This document shows positions 58,666-64,000 of a stretch of DNA of 64,000 bases, in pieces. Position 1 is the first letter of the stretch; the number at the start of each line of letters is the position of its first letter. The notes beneath the pieces are model-generated. The model was not told the DNA's origin and did no database searches. It worked only from the letters and a program-made list of their open reading frames with translations. Source of the DNA: Akanthomyces muscarius (Eukaryota > Ascomycota > Sordariomycetes > Hypocreales > Cordycipitaceae); the NCBI RefSeq assembly GCF_028009165.1, contig NC_079244.1, forward strand, positions 4,774,001-4,838,000, in the 5' to 3' direction. Made by a program: the position numbers and the translations under genes.

Positions 58666-61600
58666 TTGGTTCCCAGGTGTTCTCGGAGTTAGGGTATTCC
58701 TTCCATTTAATGAGATATTCGCGTTTTTTGTGGTTTCCTCGTGCTCTGAGTACTTTCTCAATTTCGTATTCGTCGTTGTTTTCCACAACAATGTCTGTAG
58801 TGACTGTGATGTCATCTGGTGCTTTTTCCAGTAATGAGATATGGAATATGGGATGGATTCTCATTCCATCGGGTAATGATAGTTCGTAGTTGGTGTTCGA
58901 TATTTTTCGTTTGATAAGGAATGGTCCGATTTTCTTCCAGTCGAGTTTGTCGCTGGGTCGCTTTGTTTTGATGTTTTTGCGTATGAGGTAGACTTTATGT
59001 CCCTCCTCTAGGATTGGCGCTGGCAATCTCTTTTTGTCCGCATAGTGTTTCATACGGTTTTGTAAAAATATCCATTCTTGTTGCAGTTGTTTTTGTATTT
59101 CCGTGATTGTTGCTGCATGTGCTGTAGCTGCTGGTGCGTTGACATTCCGTGTCGCGTGTGTTGCGATCACAGGGTCGAATCCGTAATTCGCTTTGAATGG
59201 TGACATCTTCATGTTGTCGATTTCGGAGCTATTGTAAGCCCATTGTGCGAGTGGTAGCCACTCTACCCAATCATCTTGTTGGTGGTTGACATAGCTTCGT
59301 AGGTATTGTTCCAGTACTTGGTTCAGAATCTCAGTCTGACCATCTGACTGTGGGTGGAATGCCGTAGATAAGCTTTGCTTGATCTTCATTGTCTCCATGA
59401 GGCATTTCCAGAAGTTTGATGTGAACAATTTGTCGCGATCCGATATAAGTTTTGTTGGTAATCCGTGTTGAGCGATAACTGTTTTGAAAAACATGTACGC
59501 CAAGTCTTTGGTGTCGCTAGATTCCATGTAAGGAATATAGTAGGCATACTTTGTGAGTTTATCGACAATGACCAGGATACTGTCGTAGTGTACTCCTGTC
59601 ATGGGTTCTTTGGACTTTGGTAGCTTGACGATGAAGTCCATGGTAACAGTTTGCCATGCTCTTTCAGGTGGTGATATCGGTTGTAGTTCGCCGTAAGGTG
59701 CATGTCGTGCTGACTTTGCTTTGTTGCAAACGTCGCATTTTCTGATAATTTCTTGCACAATCTTCCTGCTCTCAGGGAAGTCATATGATCTTCGTAGTCG
59801 ACTAATTGTTTTTGCAACACCTTGGTGTCCATGTAGCGGGTGTGCGTGTATTTCTTCCACAAGCTGTTTTTGTAATACAGCTGGGACGTATAGTCGATCG
59901 TTGTAAAAGTAGTCATTTTCTTTCCGTGTGAGAAATGGGGTCGATCTCCAAGTGTCGGTTAGACGGTCTCCTTGGATTCTTGACTTGATTCTTCGCAGCC
60001 AGATGTCATCTGGTTGTACTTGCCAAGTCATGTTGATTTCTCGGGTGCCTAGTACAAGGTTCCCGTCCTTGGTTTGGCGTAGCAAGGGTGCATTGTCCAC
60101 TTGCTGTTCTGTCTTCAAATCCTCTCTTCGGCTGAGCGCGTCTGCTCTTCCGTTTTCGGATCCTTTGCGATATATGATTTCGAAATCATAGTCTGTGAGG
60201 GTTTCGTACCATCTGATCTGTCGTTTGTTCAGATCTTTCGTAGTCGTAAAGGAGGTTAGGTTCTTGTGGTCGGTGTAGACCTTGATCTTATGATTCGCTC
60301 CTTTTAGGTAATGCTTCCATTCCTTGAAGGCTTCGATAATAGCCATAAGTTCTTTATCGTGTATGCCGTAGTTCAATTCTGGTCCGTGGAGTTTCTTTGA
60401 GAAGAATGCGACTGGGTGAAGTCGGTCTTCGTTGTCTCGTTGTCCAAGTTGTCCGCCGAGTGCGTAGTCTGAAGCGTCGGTTTCAACTTCGAATGGTTTG
60501 TCGGGGTCGGCTGTAAGTAGAACTGGCTCATCTAGGATTTTCTCTTTTAGTTTCTGGAAGGCGTCGGCTTCCTTGTCTGTCCATTGGAATTCGTTATCCT
60601 TCTTCGTGAGGTTGGTAAGAGGAATGGTGATTTCTCCGAATCCGCGGATGAAGCGTCGATAGAAGTTTGCGAATCCGAGGAATCCTCTTACTTCTCTGAT
60701 GTTGGTTGGCGTGGGCCAGTTCCGAACATCTTCGATTTTGGATGGACTCATCCTGATTTGTCCTGGTGTAATTTCGTATCCTAGGAACTCGACTTTGTGT
60801 TGATGGAATTTGCTCTTAGCTACTTCAACGAGGAGCTGGTTGTCTTGTAGCGTCTGTAGTACTTCATGTACATGTTTCTTGTGTTCCTCAAGTGTGTTGG
60901 AGAATATGAGGATGTCGTCAAGATAGACAACAACGAATTTGTCGAGCTGTTTCCGTAAAACATTGTCGATCATGGTTTGGAATGTTGCGGGTGCGTTGGT
61001 GAGGCCGAATGGCATCACAAGATACTCGAAATGTCCTCTCGTGGTTCGAAAGGCGGTTTTCCACTCGTGACCTTTAGCCATACGAATCAGATTGTAAGCT
61101 CCTTTTAGGTCGAGGGTGGTAAACCACTTGGCTTGTCCAAGCTTGTCTCGTATCTCCGCAATGAGTGGTAACGGATATCGGTTCTTGATTGTGATCTTGT
61201 TAAGTTGCCGATAGTCGATGCATGGTCGTAGCTTTCCGTTTTTCTTTGGTACCCATAGGATTGGGTATCCTGCTGGGGATTCTGATGGTCGTATGTATCC
61301 CTTTTGTAGCATCTCGTCCAGATACTCCTTAAGAGCTTTGTCTTGTGCAGGGTTCTGGGGATATATCTTGTTGAACGTTGGTTCAGTACCGGGCTGGAGC
61401 TTGATCTCGTGGTCCCAGCGTGAATGCTCCGGTAGTCCTGTTTCTAGCTCTCCGCTGAACAGCTTGCTGTACTTTGAGTATTCCTCGGGAATCTCCGTTG
61501 TACTAGCTTTGGGCTCTCTGGCGATCACATATATTCCTAGAGGCCTGTCTTGATTCGATTGAGGTGCTCCTTGTGAGCCGCTCTCATTGTCGTAATCGCA

Positions 61601-61951
61601 TCCTGGTGGATCCCATTGGAGTTGGCCTGTTCTCCAGTTGACTCGGGGATTGCTCGCTCGCAACCAGGGTATCCCTAGTATAACATCGTGTTTTGAGATC
61701 ACTGTGATGTCCAAGGTAACATGGTGTTTCGTGCCTTGTATATCGATCGGAAGTTGCGCTACTTCCATATCGACTACTCCTTGGCCGAATTTTACTGCAT
61801 GTCCTTCCACAGTCGTGAGTCGGTAGGGCTCGTCTTTCATATTCCAAGGCAATCGTAATTTGTTGACGAGATTCGGCGAGATAAAGTTTCCTTGTGCTCC
61901 GCTATCGATCATTGCCTGGATCTTTCTTCCCATGATCTTCATGGTAATCAT
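58589..61951 (-). CDS. Retrotransposon pol polyprotein
   Basis: The first in-frame ATG is at 61951 (1120 aa to the stop), but the frame is open further upstream across the gag stop, so expression by -1 frameshift from gag is likely. Domains in order: aspartic protease (MIDSGAQGNFI, near residue 14), reverse transcriptase (VVYLDDILIFS), RNase H (VETDASDYALGGQLGQ), integrase zinc finger (HGHQGVAKTISRL, then CDVCNKAK), integrase core (MDFIVKLP, LISDRDKLF, SDGQTEILNQ), a GPY/F-like block (IGPFLIKRKISN) and a C-terminal chromodomain (YEIEKVLRARGNHKKREYLI, then WKEYPNSENTWEP). All catalytic residues are present and there is no internal stop. Chromodomains direct chromovirus integration to modified histones. 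Confidence 0.96.
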   Translation of the reverse strand: MITMKIMGRKIQAMIDSGAQGNFISPNLVNKLRLPWNMKDEPYRLTTVEGHAVKFGQGVVDMEVAQLPIDIQGTKHHVTLDITVISKHDVILGIPWLRASNPRVNWRTGQLQWDPPGCDYDNESGSQGAPQSNQDRPLGIYVIAREPKASTTEIPEEYSKYSKLFSGELETGLPEHSRWDHEIKLQPGTEPTFNKIYPQNPAQDKALKEYLDEMLQKGYIRPSESPAGYPILWVPKKNGKLRPCIDYRQLNKITIKNRYPLPLIAEIRDKLGQAKWFTTLDLKGAYNLIRMAKGHEWKTAFRTTRGHFEYLVMPFGLTNAPATFQTMIDNVLRKQLDKFVVVYLDDILIFSNTLEEHKKHVHEVLQTLQDNQLLVEVAKSKFHQHKVEFLGYEITPGQIRMSPSKIEDVRNWPTPTNIREVRGFLGFANFYRRFIRGFGEITIPLTNLTKKDNEFQWTDKEADAFQKLKEKILDEPVLLTADPDKPFEVETDASDYALGGQLGQRDNEDRLHPVAFFSKKLHGPELNYGIHDKELMAIIEAFKEWKHYLKGANHKIKVYTDHKNLTSFTTTKDLNKRQIRWYETLTDYDFEIIYRKGSENGRADALSRREDLKTEQQVDNAPLLRQTKDGNLVLGTREINMTWQVQPDDIWLRRIKSRIQGDRLTDTWRSTPFLTRKENDYFYNDRLYVPAVLQKQLVEEIHAHPLHGHQGVAKTISRLRRSYDFPESRKIVQEIIRKCDVCNKAKSARHAPYGELQPISPPERAWQTVTMDFIVKLPKSKEPMTGVHYDSILVIVDKLTKYAYYIPYMESSDTKDLAYMFFKTVIAQHGLPTKLISDRDKLFTSNFWKCLMETMKIKQSLSTAFHPQSDGQTEILNQVLEQYLRSYVNHQQDDWVEWLPLAQWAYNSSEIDNMKMSPFKANYGFDPVIATHATRNVNAPAATAHAATITEIQKQLQQEWIFLQNRMKHYADKKRLPAPILEEGHKVYLIRKNIKTKRPSDKLDWKKIGPFLIKRKISNTNYELSLPDGMRIHPIFHISLLEKAPDDITVTTDIVVENNDEYEIEKVLRARGNHKKREYLIKWKEYPNSENTWEPIKNLSGCSELLAQFHRKAETHPTSS

Positions 61952-62019
61952 AAGGTGTGCGGTACTGCCGATGTCTGCAGTACATAGAGACCTGTCAGAT
62001 CTCCGTCGAAGAGTCGGTC

Positions 62020-63852
62020 TTACTTGCAGCGACGGCTGTCTTTTCCCGAATTCCTCTTTTGTTCGCGTTCCTTCTTTCGTAATTGTCGGTGGTAATCTTC
62101 CGATTGTTCGGAGCTTGGGCAGCGTTCTGTTTGCTTGCCGGCTATGTTGATCGAACTCGGACTAGGCGAGTTTCTCGTCATTACACGGTTTCCTCCATCC
62201 TCATAACGTGAGGTCATGGCTCGGATAGTGTATGCGTTTTCGTCCTCAACATAGTAAGTTGCGTCGTCGTTCTTCTTGAGAAGCAACGTGTTGGAGGTTC
62301 TTCTCCAAATTTTCCAGTGTCGGAGGTCTGTCTCCAAAAAGGGTCCTTGGCCCGTGTGCTGTGGCTTGGGGAACCATCTGTATTCAAGTTTCTTCCAGAG
62401 GTGTCTCTGGCATCCGTGGTGTGGGCAAGAGGCCCATGAAATCATGGCGTGTTCCCTGTGTGATATGCTTACGACAGGGTTTCGTCGGATATAGGCGGTA
62501 CTCATTCCGATGGGTCGGTATAGTAATTCAACGAGCATCGCGGGATCTGTGATATCCGTGCCATGGATCACGACGGCTGTAGGTTCGGGGTCCCCTTCTT
62601 CCATTGATAGTGCACTGACGAGGTTGCTAGGTCCTTGAGGGTATGGAACACACGTGAAAGCGTCGGTCAGGTCGAGCCTGGTTGTATATGCTGGTGGCTG
62701 AGTGCCGTGTTCCCAATCTTCTTCCTCAGGTACCGGCTGGGTTCCGAAGTCCCAGTCTTCGTCCGAACTGGTGTCGTCTACTGAGCGGTGTTCGTCCGCT
62801 TCCAGGTATCGTTCAGTGTCAGAGACGTATTCTTCGCTGTTTGCCATACTAAGGTTTCGAGTAGGCAAATCTTCGCGGTTGGCCGCGTGGAGTTTTCGTC
62901 CTTCTCCAACGGGCTTCCATTGTTTCTTTTTGGGGGCGTGACATTTGTTCGCGAAATGTCCGGTCTTACCACAATTGTAGCAAGTCTTCCCCTTCTCTTT
63001 ATGTGCGGCGTCAAGTTCCATTGGTCCGGCGTGGTGTCCATACGCAGTGGAGGTTCGTCGGTTTTTGCTTGTATTGGGTTTGTTGAACCTTGCATAGTTG
63101 TTAAATTTTCGTCCACCCGTCTTTTCTTGACGTCGTTCATAGAGTCGGTTGTCCGCTTTAATGACTGTCTCGATGAAAGTGTCGAGCAGCTCGGGTCGTT
63201 CTTCTCGGTAGATGTCGTCTTTAACTTCTTCTTTGAGGCCTTGGTAGAAGATTTCGATCAAAGCTTCCTGTCCCCAGTTGAGCTTGGCCGCGATCCGTTT
63301 GAACTCTCTTGCATAGTGAGCGGCGGATCCGGTTTGTCGGAGACGAGTAAGCTGTCGAGTAGCTTCCTTATGTTCATCGGGGTTTCCGAAAGCACTAAGG
63401 AGTCGGTCCTCAAAGGTTTCGTAATCCGAAAAGACGTGGACAACGTCTGCACCGGCTTCAGCGCCGTGCTTTAGGTATGCCCGCAGCGTAGGCTCCCACC
63501 ATTCCATTGCTTTTCCGGTCAAGAGGTTTCCGATGCAGAGGATTCTGTCCTCAGCAGTGTTGAGTGTTTTGTCATTGACTCGGAGGTAAGCCTGGGCTTG
63601 GGTGAGGAAGTTCCTCACATCTCCCTTGTAACCATCGAATGGTTCGGGTTTGGGAAACTTGGGTTTGTTTGCCTGGGCCCTTTCAGGCATCCCGGAGGCA
63701 GCAATTTGGTTCTCATGTTGTTCCATGGTTTCATGGAGGGCATTGGTACGAGAGAGAAGGCTTCGGTTCTGCTTCTCGAGCTCGGCAATCTTGGCCATGA
63801 GTTGCTGGATCTCCATTCCAGGGTTGGTGGTTCTTCCGCTTGCGGTAGACAT
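62020..63852 (-). CDS. Retrotransposon gag protein
   Basis: A 610-aa frame from the ATG at 63850-63852, 51 nt after the 5' LTR. It has an N-terminal coiled coil (QLMAKIAELEKQNRSLLSRT), the Ty3-type capsid domain (FLTQAQAYLRVNDKTLNTAE, then GKAMEWWEPTLRAYLKHG) and a nucleocapsid CCHC knuckle CYNCGKTGHFANKC. The about 290 residues after the knuckle are acidic and of unknown role. Gag forms the virus-like particle in the cytoplasm. The pol frame overlaps its 3' end in -1 register. Confidence 0.95.
   Translation of the reverse strand: MSTASGRTTNPGMEIQQLMAKIAELEKQNRSLLSRTNALHETMEQHENQIAASGMPERAQANKPKFPKPEPFDGYKGDVRNFLTQAQAYLRVNDKTLNTAEDRILCIGNLLTGKAMEWWEPTLRAYLKHGAEAGADVVHVFSDYETFEDRLLSAFGNPDEHKEATRQLTRLRQTGSAAHYAREFKRIAAKLNWGQEALIEIFYQGLKEEVKDDIYREERPELLDTFIETVIKADNRLYERRQEKTGGRKFNNYARFNKPNTSKNRRTSTAYGHHAGPMELDAAHKEKGKTCYNCGKTGHFANKCHAPKKKQWKPVGEGRKLHAANREDLPTRNLSMANSEEYVSDTERYLEADEHRSVDDTSSDEDWDFGTQPVPEEEDWEHGTQPPAYTTRLDLTDAFTCVPYPQGPSNLVSALSMEEGDPEPTAVVIHGTDITDPAMLVELLYRPIGMSTAYIRRNPVVSISHREHAMISWASCPHHGCQRHLWKKLEYRWFPKPQHTGQGPFLETDLRHWKIWRRTSNTLLLKKNDDATYYVEDENAYTIRAMTSRYEDGGNRVMTRNSPSPSSINIAGKQTERCPSSEQSEDYHRQLRKKEREQKRNSGKDSRRCK
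62041..62047 (-). promoter_or_regulatory. Candidate -1 frameshift heptamer G GGA AAA
   Basis: On the minus strand the gag frame reads TCG GGA AAA GAC, giving the X XXY YYZ heptamer in the right phase, eight codons before the gag stop. A -1 slip leads to GGG AAA AGA CAG and on through the open pol frame into the protease. It fits the known rule for -1 slippery sites; a stimulatory RNA structure was not established. Confidence 0.55.
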
Positions 63853-63890
63853 GTTAGCTGCTCAAGGTTTCAGGGTAACTCACTGAACAG

Positions 63891-63902
63891 GATTGATCAA
63901 AA
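63891..63902 (-). other. Primer-binding region, possibly self-primed
   Basis: Directly after the 5' LTR the minus strand reads TTTTGATCAATC. It lacks the TGG expected from pairing with a tRNA CCA end. Nine bases (TTGATCAAT) are complementary to part of the palindrome in the LTR (57750-57759 in the 3' copy), as would suit priming by the element's own RNA 5' end. Confidence 0.45.
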
Positions 63903-64000
63903 TGTAACGATGGCTTATTTACTAAGTCACAGTAGGTCTGTTTCTTAGGAAGTGAGTCAGGCTGAGGCTACAGGGTAGCACGATCTTGAGCAGTAGGCGA
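63903..64000 (-). repeat. 5' LTR, first 98 bp, cut by window end
   Basis: Identical at all 98 positions to 57604-57701. The remaining about 207 bp lie beyond the window. Confidence 0.97.

Larger units (their letters stand above)
57604..64000 (-). mobile_element. Ty3/gypsy chromovirus LTR retrotransposon, truncated by the window edge
   Basis: The element reads on the minus strand: 5' LTR (from 63903, cut by the window end), primer-site region, gag, pol, a reverse-oriented frame, polypurine tract and 3' LTR (57604-57908). The domain order protease, reverse transcriptase, RNase H, integrase and a terminal chromodomain places it in the chromoviruses of the Ty3/gypsy group. Gag and pol are both free of stops and the 98 visible bases of the 5' LTR equal the 3' LTR exactly, so insertion was recent and the copy could be autonomous. 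The right flank and target duplication lie outside the window. Confidence 0.97.

Noticed and set aside
1..64000. CRISPR arrays, operons, Shine-Dalgarno sites, riboswitches
   Set aside because: The window is eukaryotic nuclear DNA; no regular spaced repeats or conserved riboswitch core were seen.

Overview
The window is nuclear DNA of a filamentous ascomycete. The genes have short GT-AG introns (about 45-125 nt) with CTRAY-like branch points, the spacing is wide, and the gene set is fungal: DASH subunit Dad1, a Rho4-type GTPase, a Snt1-type SANT protein, a LaeA-like methyltransferase and an intron-containing tRNA-Leu(CAA). Gene content and style suggest Sordariomycetes, probably Hypocreales; this is inference, since no database was searched.

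Layout. 1-10.3 kb: no supportable gene, ending in a pyrimidine-rich stretch that probably serves the next gene. 10.3-13.8 kb: a Myb-type regulator with a 27-residue polyQ tract, convergent with a Trm9-type tRNA methyltransferase. 13.8-20.2 kb: a gene-free stretch, a dimeric dihydrodiol dehydrogenase/D-xylose dehydrogenase-like oxidoreductase, a single-pass membrane protein whose frame is broken or unusually spliced, and the tRNA. 20.7-24 kb: an aldo/keto reductase convergent with deoxyhypusine synthase. 24-36.2 kb: the 1978-residue Snt1-like protein, Dad1, Rho4, a BTB/POZ protein and Elongin C. 36.2-39.2 kb: gene-free. 39.2-45 kb: LaeA-like methyltransferase, NADPH-dependent FMN reductase and lariat debranching enzyme Dbr1.

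45-57.6 kb is a sparser, accessory-looking segment with a broken gene relic, a GNAT acetyltransferase, an orphan ankyrin-repeat protein, a TauD-like dioxygenase and an unrecognised 224-residue protein. From 57.6 kb to the window edge lies a young Ty3/gypsy chromovirus on the minus strand, with intact gag and pol, a 305-bp 3' LTR and the start of an identical 5' LTR.

The conserved genes are housekeeping functions (chromatin repression, kinetochore, cell polarity, ubiquitin ligase adaptor, RNA debranching, tRNA and eIF5A modification) and do not form a pathway. The most interesting signals are in the retrotransposon: a reverse-oriented reading frame between pol and the 3' LTR whose cysteine spacing fits the Zn(II)2Cys6 pattern but is split by a one-base frame break, a G GGA AAA slippery heptamer where the pol frame overlaps gag, and a primer site that does not look like a tRNA 3' end but matches a palindrome in the LTR. 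Exon coordinates were worked out by eye from splice signals and protein-family expectations.
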